64,000 bases of DNA, taken from positions 1 through 64,000 of the forward strand of contig NZ_KB907126.1 in the NCBI RefSeq assembly GCF_000381825.1, in the 5' to 3' direction. Positions 25,023 through 34,604 of the stretch are shown here, in pieces (the stretch's first letter is position 1; the number at the start of each line of letters is the position of its first letter). The position numbers and the translations under genes are program-made. A model generated the notes under the pieces. The model was not told the DNA's origin. It did no database searches and was given only the letters and a program-made list of their open reading frames with translations. Source of the stretch: Thioalkalivibrio sp. ALJT. GTDB taxonomy: Bacteria; Pseudomonadota; Gammaproteobacteria; Ectothiorhodospirales; Ectothiorhodospiraceae.

Positions 25023-26909
25023 CTAGCGGCGGACTGCGCCGAGCAGTGAATCGAACAGCGAATTACTGACCGAGATGACCTGGGCCGCCGCCTGGTAAGC
25101 CTGCTGGTAGCGGATCAGATCCGCCGCCTCTTCATCCAGATTGACGCCGGACACCGCCTCGCGCTGGGCCCGTGCCTGTTCCAGTTGCGCATCCGCGGAC
25201 TCCTGCGCAACCTGGGCCTGCCGCGTGCGGGTCCCGACCTGCGCCAGCAGGCTGTTGTAACCATCACCGAACGTACGGTTGCCCCCGACCAGGCGCTCGT
25301 CCGCAAGGTCGTTCATGGCCAGCATGTTGCGATTGTCCCCGGGGAAGCCCTCATTGCTGCCCACTTCGAAGACATCCCCGTCCGCGGGCGTCCCGCGGAT
25401 CTCCATCTCCCAGCCGTTGGCGCTGACCGTGGTGACCCCGTCCGGATCCAGCGCGAAAGTCTCGCCGTTGACCTCGAATGCCTGCGCCGCAGCATCGAAT
25501 GTCACCACCGCATCATCCAGCAGCTGCGGGGCATCGGCATCGACAGCCCGTACCGATGCAATGCGGGCGCTGCCCGTGTTGTCCTCGTCCTGATCGGCGC
25601 GGACGGCCGCGGCCGCCGCGATACCCGCGGGATCGGTCATCTCCACCGCGAGATCCCGTGCACCGGCCCGGCTGGGCTGGATCCGCCACTGATCACCATC
25701 CACGGCCCCGGCCAGTCCGTCGACGTCAATGATCAGACCATCGACCGGTTCCGCAACACCGTTGCCATCGAGAGTGAGGGTCGTCGTCTCGCCATCCGCC
25801 AGCCGTGTCAGCTGGTAGTCAGCACCATCAAAGCCGAGCCGGTAATCCGACGTCGTCAGATCGCGGGTATCACCGAAGCTGACCTCGGGATTGGCGCCCG
25901 CGGCATTGCCCGGAAACGCGCGCACCGCTGGCGCACCAATATCAAAGATATCGGCGCCCAGTGCACCGTTCTGGTCCAGGCCCAGGTTGTTCTGCTGATT
26001 AAACTCCGCACCGATGCTGATCGCCAGCCGGCCGAGGGTGTTACGGGCCTCGTCGATGACCCCCGTTCGCGTTTCCAGCAGCGCGCCCAGTTCGCCCCCC
26101 TGGACAAAGCGCGAGATGTTCACCGGGTCCCCGCTCGTGGCCAGTCCGATATCCGGGGCACGCGGGTCGCCGGTCAGGGGCTCCGCCACCAGCTCGCGAT
26201 TATCGCCACCCAGCACCAGCGCCTGGCCGTTCCCCACGAACACGTTGACCGCTCCATCGTCCTGTTCGGTCACGCGCACATTGACCTTCTCGGCCAGTTC
26301 GTTCAGCACGCGATCGCGTTGGTCGAGGAGGTCATTGGGGGCCCCCTGCGTGGACTTCGCGACGATCTCGCGATTGAGGCCCGCGACCGCTCGGGTCAGC
26401 GCATTGGTCTCCTCGACATTGGTGCGGATCTGGCCGTTGAGGATGTCGCCCTGCTCTTCGAGCCGCTGATCGATGGAGCGGAAGCGTTCGGCCAGCGACT
26501 CGGACTCGGTCAGGAACACCGTGCGCGCAGCGCTGGAGGCAGGGTCGTTCGCCAGGTCCTGGCCGGCGTCGAAGAAGTCCTGCAGAACCGGGGCAAGCCC
26601 GGAACTGGAACTGCCCAGCAGATCGTCGATACGACCGGACAGCGCGGCCCGCAGCTCCGCATTGGATTGCGCCGAGATCGAATTGCGCAGCTGCGTATTC
26701 ACAAAATCGTCCGAGATGCGGCGAACCGTGTCCACCTGCACACCCTGCCCCTGGAAACTGCCCCCGAGGAACTGCGGTTTCAGATTGGACAGCTCGGTGC
26801 GCTGGCGGCTGTAACCTTCGGTCGCGGAGTTGGCGATGTTGTTGCTGGTGGTGCCGATCGCACGCTGGAACGCCAGCAACGCGGAGGTACCAATACCGGA
26901 TGCACTCAT
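25023..26909 (-). CDS. flgK: Flagellar hook-associated protein FlgK (HAP1)
   Basis: 628 residues. N-terminal ALLAFQRAIGTTSNNIANSA and GYSRQRTELS, and the C-terminal SGVNLDEEAADLIRYQQAYQ with AAQVISVSNSLFDSLLGAVR, match the conserved ends of FlgK; the variable middle is acidic, as expected of a surface domain. It is the first junction protein between hook and filament. It lies 62 bases after flgJ, a gap large enough for an additional promoter. Confidence 0.95.
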   Translation of the reverse strand: MSASGIGTSALLAFQRAIGTTSNNIANSATEGYSRQRTELSNLKPQFLGGSFQGQGVQVDTVRRISDDFVNTQLRNSISAQSNAELRAALSGRIDDLLGSSSSGLAPVLQDFFDAGQDLANDPASSAARTVFLTESESLAERFRSIDQRLEEQGDILNGQIRTNVEETNALTRAVAGLNREIVAKSTQGAPNDLLDQRDRVLNELAEKVNVRVTEQDDGAVNVFVGNGQALVLGGDNRELVAEPLTGDPRAPDIGLATSGDPVNISRFVQGGELGALLETRTGVIDEARNTLGRLAISIGAEFNQQNNLGLDQNGALGADIFDIGAPAVRAFPGNAAGANPEVSFGDTRDLTTSDYRLGFDGADYQLTRLADGETTTLTLDGNGVAEPVDGLIIDVDGLAGAVDGDQWRIQPSRAGARDLAVEMTDPAGIAAAAAVRADQDEDNTGSARIASVRAVDADAPQLLDDAVVTFDAAAQAFEVNGETFALDPDGVTTVSANGWEMEIRGTPADGDVFEVGSNEGFPGDNRNMLAMNDLADERLVGGNRTFGDGYNSLLAQVGTRTRQAQVAQESADAQLEQARAQREAVSGVNLDEEAADLIRYQQAYQAAAQVISVSNSLFDSLLGAVRR

Positions 26910-26971
26910 GCGGTACCCCCCCGGCGGCAGGCCGGTTCAGAGATTCGATTGTGGCGCGTGTTGTTCATGCC

Positions 26972-28021
26972 CTACCCCTCGTGACGGGTAACGGCCGCCG
27001 CGGCCGTAACTTGAGTCGCTCCGTCGCTCTGATGCGTGGCGAGCTGGTCCCGTACCCGCAGAACCTTGTCGGCATAGGCCGGGTCCGTCGCGTAACCCGC
27101 CGCCTGCAACTCACGGATGTACTGCGCATCATCCCCGGCCTGCAGGGCCCGGTGATAGCGCGGATTGTTGCGAATGAACTCGACATAATCGGCAAACGAT
27201 TCCGCCGGATCGGCATAGGCACGAAAACGCGCCTGCTCGCGCTGCGCGACACCGTCTCGAAACTCCAGCGTACCCACGGAGACACTGGCCCCGTCCCAGC
27301 GGCTATCGGCCTTGATACCGAACAGGTTAAAACTCGGCTGGCCATCGGGCCGGGTCGGCACATGACGGCCCCAGCCCGTCTCCAGCGCACTCTGTGCGAG
27401 CAAGATGCCCGGCTCGATGCCCAGTTCCGCCGCCGCATCACGCGCCATCGGCTCCAGGGTCTGCACGAACTCGGCCGGATCCTGTGGCGGCCAGGCCACC
27501 GGGGTCGGCGTCGGCGCCTGTTCCACTTCGGGACGGTTCGTTACTTCGGTGGCAGACGCGGGCTGCTGCGGCCCCACCGGCGGCAGCTCCGGTGCGGCGT
27601 CGCCCCGGGGGGCACGCAGGGTATCCAGTTCCGCTCGCCGCCGCGGCAGCTCGAGCGCGGCCTGGCGCTCGGGGGCATCCGGGGCCTCGGCATCAACGGG
27701 CTGCTGCGCCGAGAGCTGGCGCATCAGGGCGTCGCGCAGGCCGATCCCTTCGCCCTGGCTCATGGCCCTGGCGAATTCCTGGTCCTGCATCTCCAGGTAC
27801 ATCCGGCTCTGGTCGTTATCGAACAGGCCATCGCCCAGCGAGGCCTCCCGCATCTGCTTCAGCATCTGCCCGATCAGCATGGCCTCGAACTCGCGGGCAA
27901 CCCGCTCCAGCCCCTGCTGATCGCCCGCACGCGCGCCGCGCGCGAGGTCCTGCAGCCCGCCAGGGTCTGCCGCCAGGGCCGCACGGGTCTGCATCCGGGT
28001 ATCGACGCCCGAGTCGATCAT
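26972..28021 (-). CDS. flgJ: Flagellar rod-cap protein and peptidoglycan hydrolase FlgJ
   Basis: 349 residues with two domains. The N-terminal rod-cap part (EFEAMLIGQMLKQMREASLG, MYLEMQDQEFARAMSQGEGI) is followed by a Pro/Gln-rich linker and a glucosaminidase domain (PGILLAQSALETGWGRHVP, FNLFGIKADSRWDG, YADPAESFADYVEFIRNNPR). It caps the growing rod and opens the murein for it. Its ATG overlaps the flgI stop by one base. Confidence 0.95.
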   Translation of the reverse strand: MIDSGVDTRMQTRAALAADPGGLQDLARGARAGDQQGLERVAREFEAMLIGQMLKQMREASLGDGLFDNDQSRMYLEMQDQEFARAMSQGEGIGLRDALMRQLSAQQPVDAEAPDAPERQAALELPRRRAELDTLRAPRGDAAPELPPVGPQQPASATEVTNRPEVEQAPTPTPVAWPPQDPAEFVQTLEPMARDAAAELGIEPGILLAQSALETGWGRHVPTRPDGQPSFNLFGIKADSRWDGASVSVGTLEFRDGVAQREQARFRAYADPAESFADYVEFIRNNPRYHRALQAGDDAQYIRELQAAGYATDPAYADKVLRVRDQLATHQSDGATQVTAAAAVTRHEG

Positions 28022-29238
28022 CAGATCACCACCAGCTCCGCGCGCAGCGCACCCGCCTCGCGCAGGGCCTCCAGGATCGCGACCAGATCCCCCGGCGCCG
28101 CACCCACGTTGTTCACCGCGCGCACGATCTCGTTCAGCGAGGTGCCCGGATCGAACAGGAACATGGTGTTGTCACCCTCTTCGATCGCGATATCGGTATC
28201 CGGCTGGACCGCCGTCTCGCCCTCGGCCAGGGGGGCGGGCTGCACCACCTGTGGTGCCTCGCTGATGGTCACGGTCAGGCTGCCGTGGGAGACCGCAGCC
28301 GGAGTGACCTGCACGCTGGACCCGATCACCACAGTCCCGGTGCGCGAGTTGACGATCACCCGTGCCGGCGGCGTGCCCCGTTCGATGGGCAAGTTCTCCA
28401 GCTCGGCCACGAATCCGACCCGATGGTCCGGGTTCGACGGCGCACGCACGCGTACGGATGAACCATCCAGGGCCTGGGCCACGCCCTGGCCGAAGGTATC
28501 GTTGACCGTCTCCACCAGGCGGTTAGCCGTCGTGAAATCCGGTCGATTAAGATTCAGGGTCACGTACTCGCCCTGAGCAAAGGCGGTGGGGACCTCGCGC
28601 TCGACCGTCGCCCCGTTGGGGATGCGCCCGACGCTGGGCACGTTGACCGTAATGCGCGAACCATCCGTCCCTTCCGCACCGAAGCCACCCACGACCAGGT
28701 TGCCCTGGGCAATGCTGTAGGTCTGCCCGTCGGCGCCCTTGAGCGGCGTCATCAGCAGCGTACCGCCCCGCAGACTGGTCGCATTACCCATGGAGGACAC
28801 GGTCACGTCAATGCGCTGCCCGGCCTTGGCGAACGGCGGCAGTTCGGCCGTCACCATCACCGCCGCCACATTGCGCAGCTGCGGATTTCCGGCATCCGGT
28901 GTGAGCCCCAGTTGCCCCAGCATGTTGTTCAGGCTCTGTACGGTGAACGGGGTCTGGGTGGTCTGGTCCCCTGTCCCGTCAAGCCCGACCACCAGGCCGT
29001 AGCCGATGAGCTGGTTGTCCCGGACGCCGGAAATACTGGCCACGTCCTTGACCCGTTCCATGTAGTTGCGCTCCTGCAGCGCGGCCTGTTGCTGGATGGC
29101 GGTCTGGGCCGACACCGAGGCGTTGCCCAGACCGGCCACCAGGAGTACGACCAGAACCAGCAGCAGCGCCCGGCGCCAGTCACCGGACCACCGGGCCCAC
29201 GGGCCGGAACCGTGTTGCTTGAGGGGGATGGAATCCAT
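28021..29238 (-). CDS. flgI: Flagellar P-ring protein FlgI
   Basis: 405 residues from ATG 29238, which has GAGG six bases upstream; an ATG at 29259 lies seven codons higher without such a site. A signal peptide of about 45 residues ([24 protein letters not shown]) directs it to the periplasm. The mature start [21 protein letters not shown] and [12 protein letters not shown] are hallmarks. It forms the peptidoglycan ring that acts as a bushing for the rod. Confidence 0.95.
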   Translation of the reverse strand: MDSIPLKQHGSGPWARWSGDWRRALLLVLVVLLVAGLGNASVSAQTAIQQQAALQERNYMERVKDVASISGVRDNQLIGYGLVVGLDGTGDQTTQTPFTVQSLNNMLGQLGLTPDAGNPQLRNVAAVMVTAELPPFAKAGQRIDVTVSSMGNATSLRGGTLLMTPLKGADGQTYSIAQGNLVVGGFGAEGTDGSRITVNVPSVGRIPNGATVEREVPTAFAQGEYVTLNLNRPDFTTANRLVETVNDTFGQGVAQALDGSSVRVRAPSNPDHRVGFVAELENLPIERGTPPARVIVNSRTGTVVIGSSVQVTPAAVSHGSLTVTISEAPQVVQPAPLAEGETAVQPDTDIAIEEGDNTMFLFDPGTSLNEIVRAVNNVGAAPGDLVAILEALREAGALRAELVVI

Positions 29239-29265
29239 GTCGTACCTCGCCGCCGTCATGCCGGA

Positions 29266-29964
29266 TCAGAAGGGCCACATCGGGCTGTTGAAGAAGCGGG
29301 TGATCCAGCCGGGGGTATTGCTGTCCGCCAGCACGCCGGACCCGCCGTAGTACACCCGCGCATTCGCGACCTGGGTCGAGAGCACGGTGTTGTTCGTGGT
29401 CACGTCCACCGGACGCACGATGCCGCGAAAGCGCACATATTCCTCGCCCTGGTTAATGCCCAGCCACTTCTCGCCCTGGATCACCAGGTTCCCGTTCGGC
29501 AGCACCTCGGCCACGGTCACGGTGATCTCGCCGTCCAGCTGATTGCTCTGGGCAGAATCCCCGGAGCCCCCGAAACTGCGCGAGCTGGAATTGCTGGCGC
29601 CGAACAACGGGCGCCCGTTGAGGGTGGCATCGCGTCCGAAGGCCGTGAGATTGCCCAGTTCCAGATCGGCATCCTTCGAGGTAGAGGTGGAAGCCGACTT
29701 CTGCGCCTGCGTGCTCTCGGCCAGGATCACGGTGAGGATGTCGCCGACATTGCGCGCCTTGTAGTCCTCGAACAGGCCCTGGGAATGGGCCGCCTGATAA
29801 ATGCCACCGTTGTTCTGCGCCTGCGGAACCGGCTGCGCCGGCATCACCGGGTGGTAGGCAGGGTCGTCCCCCGGCTGGGTGGGCTGAGTGGCCGCGCAGG
29901 CCGACAGCAGCAGGGCCATGCCGGCGGCGAGCGCGGGGCGAAGCAGGTGTCGGGGGCGATTCAT
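29266..29964 (-). CDS. flgH: Flagellar L-ring lipoprotein FlgH
   Basis: 232 residues. The lipobox is LLSAC with Cys23 as the lipidated residue. Conserved segments GGIYQAAHSQGLFEDYKARN, VGDILTVILAES and LVIQGEKWLGINQGEEYVRF, then GIVRPVDVTTNNTVLSTQVA, are all present. It forms the outer-membrane ring of the basal body. Starts four bases after flgG. Confidence 0.95.
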   Translation of the reverse strand: MNRPRHLLRPALAAGMALLLSACAATQPTQPGDDPAYHPVMPAQPVPQAQNNGGIYQAAHSQGLFEDYKARNVGDILTVILAESTQAQKSASTSTSKDADLELGNLTAFGRDATLNGRPLFGASNSSSRSFGGSGDSAQSNQLDGEITVTVAEVLPNGNLVIQGEKWLGINQGEEYVRFRGIVRPVDVTTNNTVLSTQVANARVYYGGSGVLADSNTPGWITRFFNSPMWPF

Positions 29965-29968
29965 CCCG

Positions 29969-30757
29969 TCACCCGATCGTCTGGTTGACGAACTGCAGCG
30001 ACTGGTCGGCCGCGGAGATCGCCTTGGAGTTGACCTCGTAGGCGCGCTGGGTCTCGATCATGTTGACCAGCTCCTCGGCGATGTTCACGTTCGAGGTCTC
30101 GAGCATCCCCTGGATCACGGTGCCGGTGCCATTCAGCCCCGGCAGGGACTGCTGTGCGACCCCCGAGGCCGCGCTCTCGCGAAACAGGTTCTCGCCTACG
30201 GCCTGCAGACCGGCCGGGTTCACAAAATCCGCCAGCTGGATGTTCCCGAGCTCCACCGGCGCCGCCTCGCCCGGGATCTGCGCGCTCACCGTGCCATCCT
30301 TGCCAATGGTCAGCGACTGGGTATCCTCCGGCACGAACAGGCCCGGCTGCAGGGGGTAGCCGTTGGACATCACGACCTGGCCATCCGAATTCAGCTGGAA
30401 ACTGCCGTCACGGGTGTAACCCACGTTGCCGTCCGGTAGCAGGATCTGGAAGAAACCGCGGCCCTCGATGGCGATATCCAGCGAGTTGTCCGTCTGCTGC
30501 AGATTGCCCTGCTCGAACATCTTCTCGGTGGAGACGGCGCGCACCCCGGTGCCGATCTGCAGGCCCGACGGCAACTGCCGATCCTGAGTGGCCTGGGCAC
30601 CCGGCTGGCGTACCGTCTGATAGATCAGATCCTCGAATACCGCACGATCTTTCTTGAAGCCCGTGGTATTCACGTTGGCCAGGTTGTTCGAGACCGTCGA
30701 CATGCGCGTGTGCTGCGCGTCGAGGCCGGTCTTGGCGATCCACAGTGCCTGGTTCAT
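29969..30757 (-). CDS. flgG: Flagellar distal rod protein FlgG
   Basis: 262 residues, normal length. N-terminal ALWIAKTGLDAQHTRMSTVS and NNLANVNTTGFKKDRAVFED; C-terminal LETSNVNIAEELVNMIETQR and AYEVNSKAISAADQSLQFVN. The central LSIAIEGRGFFQILLP-type loop is typical of distal rod proteins. It builds the outer part of the rod. It lies 45 bases after flgF. Confidence 0.95.
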   Translation of the reverse strand: MNQALWIAKTGLDAQHTRMSTVSNNLANVNTTGFKKDRAVFEDLIYQTVRQPGAQATQDRQLPSGLQIGTGVRAVSTEKMFEQGNLQQTDNSLDIAIEGRGFFQILLPDGNVGYTRDGSFQLNSDGQVVMSNGYPLQPGLFVPEDTQSLTIGKDGTVSAQIPGEAAPVELGNIQLADFVNPAGLQAVGENLFRESAASGVAQQSLPGLNGTGTVIQGMLETSNVNIAEELVNMIETQRAYEVNSKAISAADQSLQFVNQTIG

Positions 30758-30802
30758 GGTGTTCTCCTGTTTTCTCTCAAGTGCCGCGCGAGGCCCCGGC
30801 GA

Positions 30803-31549
30803 TTAACCGAGGCCCAGCAGGCGGTTACTGCTCTGTTCCAGCGAGTTGGCGCTGTCCATCATCTTCACCTGCATCTCGAAGTGACGGGACAGCTCGATCA
30901 TTCGTGTCAGCGCCTCCACGGTGTTCACGTTGCTGCCCTCCAGCATTCCCGAGACAACCCGGACTGCGGCATCGGCGGGCGCAGCGCCCCCGTCCGCCAG
31001 GCGGAACAGGCCGTCATCCCCGCGCTGGAGCGTCTCCGTGTCCGGATTGACCAGGCGGATGCGTTCCACCGCCGCCAGGGCCTCCGGCCCGACGCCCAGA
31101 GGTTGCACACTGATCGTGCCGTCGGTACCCACTTCGATCTTCTCCGCCGGCGGGATGGCAATCGGTCCCCCGTCCCCCAGAACCTGATGCCCCTGCGCCG
31201 TGCGCAGCAGGCCGAAGGCATCCACGTGCAGGGAGCCGGCGCGGGTGTAGCCTTCTTCGCCATCGGGCCCCTGAACCGCGATAAAGCCCTCGCCATCGAT
31301 GGCGATATCCAGGTCGCGTCCGGTGCTCTTCATCACGCCCTTGCTGAAATCCACCGCCTCGTTGCCCACCTGGGCGTAGTCACGCGAGGCATGGACCGGA
31401 CCTCGCACCGGTGCGGTATCCGCCGTGGCCAGCGCTTGGCGGAAACCATCCGTGTTGGCGTTGGCCAGGTTGTGGTTATTGATGGCCTGTGCGTGCATCG
31501 TCTCCTTCGCACCGGACATCGCGATGTACAGAAATCGATCCATGCTCAA
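30803..31549 (-). CDS. flgF: Flagellar proximal rod protein FlgF
   Basis: 248 residues. Begins MDRFLYIAMSGAKETMHAQA after a one-residue extension, the FlgF hallmark (MDxLLYxAMxGA), and ends with EGSNVNTVEALTRMIELSRH and FEMQVKMMDSAN. It forms part of the proximal rod between FlgBC and FlgG. It follows flgE after 26 bases. Confidence 0.95.
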   Translation of the reverse strand: MSMDRFLYIAMSGAKETMHAQAINNHNLANANTDGFRQALATADTAPVRGPVHASRDYAQVGNEAVDFSKGVMKSTGRDLDIAIDGEGFIAVQGPDGEEGYTRAGSLHVDAFGLLRTAQGHQVLGDGGPIAIPPAEKIEVGTDGTISVQPLGVGPEALAAVERIRLVNPDTETLQRGDDGLFRLADGGAAPADAAVRVVSGMLEGSNVNTVEALTRMIELSRHFEMQVKMMDSANSLEQSSNRLLGLG

Positions 31550-31575
31550 GCCCTCACCGTTTATTTATCCGATAT

Positions 31576-32823
31576 TTAGCGGATATTGATGATTGTCTGC
31601 GTGATCTGGTCAGCCGTGGAGATCGTCTGCGCATTCGCCTGGAAGTTGCGCTGCGCAGTAATCAGGTTCACCAGCTCCTGGGCAATATCCACATTGGCGG
31701 CCTCCAGTGCCCCCGCCTGAATGGTCCCCAGGTTGCTGGTGCCAGGGGCCGCCAACACGGGATCACCCGCGGCAAAGGTCTCGGCCCAATTGTTGTTACC
31801 CAGCTTTTCCAGTCCCTGCGGATTGGTGAAATTGGCCATCGCGACCTGCCCGAGCACCCTGGATTGCCCATTGGTGAAACGGGCGAACACCACCCCCGAG
31901 TCATCGATATCCACGCCGGTCAGGCGTCCGGAGGCGAAACCGTCCTGGCTCAGGTCGTTCACCGCGAAGTCACCGCCAAACTGGGTCGTACCCCCGAAAT
32001 CGAGCTCGGTGTCCAGACCGGCCGCGCCATTGGGGAAGTCGGGGGTGGTGAGGTTGAACGTGGTAGGTTCCTCCAGCGTTCCGGAATTGTTGAACGACAG
32101 GTCGAACGGCCCTGCGTCAAAGGCCACCGGGTCGCCGGCGGCATCGACACCCGCCTCGACCCGGGCGTGGGCCTGCCACTCAAGGTCGGCCGTCTTGACG
32201 AAGAAGAGGTTTGCATCCCTGGCCGTTCCGAGAGAGTCGTACACCGTCAAGGCGGTCGAAAAGTTGTAGGTATCCGGATCCGCCGCATCGAAAAGGGCGG
32301 GATCAAGGTTTTCTGCGTCCGAACGAAGATTGACCAGGGCCTCGATCTCGCCGGTCGCCTGCGGGTCCGCATCGCCCGTCTGCAACCGAATGTCATTAAG
32401 CTGCCCGGTATTGAATTCCGGGTCTGCCGCACTCGCATTCTGCGGCGGATAGCCCTGTAACTGCTGCCCCTGGTTGTTCACCAGAAAGCCGTCACGGTCT
32501 ACCTGAAACTCGCCGGCCCGCGTGTACACGGTGTTCCCCTGATCATTAAGGACAAAGAAACCCTCGCCGTTGATCGCCAGATCCAGGCCGTTCTCCGTGA
32601 ACTCGGTCCGCCCCTGCGAGAACTGCTGGGTGACCGCCTGCAGCCGGGTCCCGGACCCGATCGCGGTCTGGCTGATGCCCCCGAAGGTCTGGGCGAAGAC
32701 ATCACCGAACTCCGCACGCGAACGTTTGAAGCCCGTGGTCCCCGCGTTGGACACATTGTGACCGGTCGTCTGCAGGTCGGCCTGGGCCGCATTGAGTCCG
32801 CTCAATCCGATATTGAAGGGCAT
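31576..32823 (-). CDS. flgE: Flagellar hook protein FlgE
   Basis: 415 residues. The N-terminus MPFNIGLSGLNAAQADLQTT and TGHNVSNAGTTGFKRSRAEF is conserved; the middle carries the variable hook-surface domain; the C-terminus ALEAANVDIAQELVNLITAQ and RNFQANAQTISTADQITQTI forms the inner tube with the N-terminus. About 130 copies polymerise into the hook, with FlgD as cap. Starts 42 bases after flgD. Confidence 0.95.
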   Translation of the reverse strand: MPFNIGLSGLNAAQADLQTTGHNVSNAGTTGFKRSRAEFGDVFAQTFGGISQTAIGSGTRLQAVTQQFSQGRTEFTENGLDLAINGEGFFVLNDQGNTVYTRAGEFQVDRDGFLVNNQGQQLQGYPPQNASAADPEFNTGQLNDIRLQTGDADPQATGEIEALVNLRSDAENLDPALFDAADPDTYNFSTALTVYDSLGTARDANLFFVKTADLEWQAHARVEAGVDAAGDPVAFDAGPFDLSFNNSGTLEEPTTFNLTTPDFPNGAAGLDTELDFGGTTQFGGDFAVNDLSQDGFASGRLTGVDIDDSGVVFARFTNGQSRVLGQVAMANFTNPQGLEKLGNNNWAETFAAGDPVLAAPGTSNLGTIQAGALEAANVDIAQELVNLITAQRNFQANAQTISTADQITQTIINIR

Positions 32824-32865
32824 GGGTGATTCCTCCGTTAAGGTTTATGCGCCGCCGACCGGCCG

Positions 32866-33540
32866 TCAGCCGCCAATACGTCGTACATCCGCAAAGCTGA
32901 TCTCGCCCAGACCCTGCACGGTCAGTGCCAATCCGGCGTCCGGGTCCATCGCAACACTCTCCACGCGGGCATCGAGAAAGGTATCCACGGCCTCCGCCTG
33001 CGTTCCGGAACGCGCCGTGGCCTTGAATTCGTAGACGCCCGGGGGCGCCAGGGTCCCGTCGTCACGCTCGCCATTCCAGGCAAACTCCTGCAGGCCGCTG
33101 CCGGCCGCCCCCAGGTTCATGCGGCGGATGCGTTCTCCATTCGGGCTGTAGACATCGATCTGCAACTCCTCCGTGGAACGCTCCAGGTCGACCGCCCCGT
33201 TGAGACGCCCGTCAGGACCCAGCTCGCCAAACTCCACGGGGACCAGCACATCCTTGCCCACCAGCGAGGCCGCCTGCAGGGTCTGGTTCTGCCCCAGCGA
33301 CTGCGCCAGCTTCTCGAACGACTTCGACAACTGCTCAATCCCGGTCACCGTCGAGAACTGGGCCATCTGTCCCAGGAAATCGCCGTTTTCCATAGGGTCC
33401 ATCGGGTCCTGGTTCTCAAGCTGGGTGGTCATCAGCTTCAGGAAATCCGATTGGCCCAAACGGTCCATCTCGCCTTCCGGCTTCTTGTCAGGACGCGAAA
33501 GGCCGAGACGATCCAGCAATTCGGGGGATATCTGTGTCAT
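32866..33540 (-). CDS. flgD: Flagellar hook-cap / hook assembly protein FlgD
   Basis: 224 residues. The N-terminal conserved motif is DFLKLMTTQLENQDPMDPME and NGDFLGQMAQFSTVTGIEQL. The C-terminal part holds the FlgD Ig-like/tudor hybrid (LQEFAWNGERDDGTLAPPGV). It caps the growing hook and guides FlgE subunits. Eleven bases separate it from flgC. Confidence 0.94.
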   Translation of the reverse strand: MTQISPELLDRLGLSRPDKKPEGEMDRLGQSDFLKLMTTQLENQDPMDPMENGDFLGQMAQFSTVTGIEQLSKSFEKLAQSLGQNQTLQAASLVGKDVLVPVEFGELGPDGRLNGAVDLERSTEELQIDVYSPNGERIRRMNLGAAGSGLQEFAWNGERDDGTLAPPGVYEFKATARSGTQAEAVDTFLDARVESVAMDPDAGLALTVQGLGEISFADVRRIGG

Positions 33541-33551
33541 GGTGAATTCCT

Positions 33552-33971
33552 CTAGCCCTGGCCGATCTGCAATGTGCGCTGGAGCAGCTGACGCGAGGTC
33601 TCCATCACCTCCACGTTCGCTTCGTAATTGCGCGAGGCAGACATCATGTTCGCCATCTCCTCGACCACGCTGATGGCCGGCCGGAAGATATAGCCCTCCT
33701 CGTTCGCCTGCGGGTGATGCGGCTCGTAATGCGCATGCGGTGCCGCCTGCGACTCGGTAATACCCGCAACCCGCACGGACGTCGCCGCACCATTGGGGCT
33801 GGCCTGGTCCATCACGCTCTGAAACAGCACCTGCTTGGCGCGATAGGCCTCATCCGGGTTGGTGGCCGCCGTGTTCGCATTGGCCAGGTTGGAGGCCACG
33901 GTATTCAAGCGCACCGACTGCGCCGACAACGCCGAGGCAGAAGTATTGAAGAGGCTGAAAAGGTTGCTCAC
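33552..33971 (-). CDS. flgC: Flagellar proximal rod protein FlgC
   Basis: 139 residues. N-terminus LFNTSASALSAQSVRLNTVA and SNLANANTAATNPDEAYRAK, C-terminus EEMANMMSASRNYEANVEVM and ETSRQLLQRTLQIGQ. It forms the proximal rod with FlgB and FlgF. Lies 27 bases after flgB. Confidence 0.95.
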   Translation of the reverse strand: MSNLFSLFNTSASALSAQSVRLNTVASNLANANTAATNPDEAYRAKQVLFQSVMDQASPNGAATSVRVAGITESQAAPHAHYEPHHPQANEEGYIFRPAISVVEEMANMMSASRNYEANVEVMETSRQLLQRTLQIGQG

Positions 33972-33998
33972 GACATCGATCTCCCGTTCCGATCCGGC

Positions 33999-34406
33999 TT
34001 AACGATCGCCACGCAGGGCCTCGCGGATACCGGACACCCGGCGGTTAAGAAATTCGAGACTGCTCTGGTACTGGACGGCGTTCTCCGCAAAGGCCGCTCT
34101 CTCCATCTGCGGATCAACCGTGTTGCCATCCAGCGACGGCTGTGACGGGACGCGATAAAGCGCTTCCACGGACCCGTTCATGCCGCCAGCGCCGGGATCC
34201 AGGTGGGCCGCCTGGCTGCGCGCCAGGGGCAAGGTGTTGCCGCCACCGGCAGCCGCCTCGAGCACCGCGCGGAAATCGATGTCACGTGCCTTGTAGTTCG
34301 GGGTATCGGCGTTGGCGATGTTGGATGCCAGCAGCTCCATGCGCTGAGCGCGTACGTTGACTGCCTGCGGCAGAATCCCCATTGCCTTGTCCAGAGAAAG
34401 ACTCAT
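33999..34406 (-). CDS. flgB: Flagellar proximal rod protein FlgB
   Basis: 135 residues. N-terminus LSLDKAMGILPQAVNVRAQR and MELLASNIANADTPNYKARD; C-terminus QMERAAFAENAVQYQSSLEF with LNRRVSGIREALRG. It is the first rod protein and the first gene of the flgBCDEFGHIJKL operon. A sigma-54-type promoter lies about 80-95 bases upstream of its start. Confidence 0.95.
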   Translation of the reverse strand: MSLSLDKAMGILPQAVNVRAQRMELLASNIANADTPNYKARDIDFRAVLEAAAGGGNTLPLARSQAAHLDPGAGGMNGSVEALYRVPSQPSLDGNTVDPQMERAAFAENAVQYQSSLEFLNRRVSGIREALRGDR

Positions 34407-34483
34407 CGCTATCTTCCCGGCCGCCTCTGGCGGTCTGTTGTTGCGAATGCGGGGCGCAACGACGGCCCCTTGCAGGAGGATTG

Positions 34484-34501
34484 ATGCAAGGGGTATGCCA
34501 G
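34484..34501 (-). promoter_or_regulatory. Sigma-54 type promoter upstream of flgB
   Basis: On the minus strand TGGCAT, five bases, TTGCA. GG and GC stand 12 bases apart as in the -24/-12 consensus TGGCAC-N5-TTGC, with one mismatch in the first element. RpoN with FlrC/FleQ-type activators drives rod and hook genes in vibrios and pseudomonads. The TTGCA half is also one arm of an inverted repeat, CCCCTTGCA/TGCAAGGGG, over 34467-34493. Confidence 0.55.
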
Positions 34502-34604
34502 GAACTCAAGGGAAGGAATGCGAGCAAACGCTCCAGACCGGTACGGGACACTCGCCTGGACTGCGATTGCGACTGCGGTGCCATTGCGGCACCGGGCTGC
34601 AGAT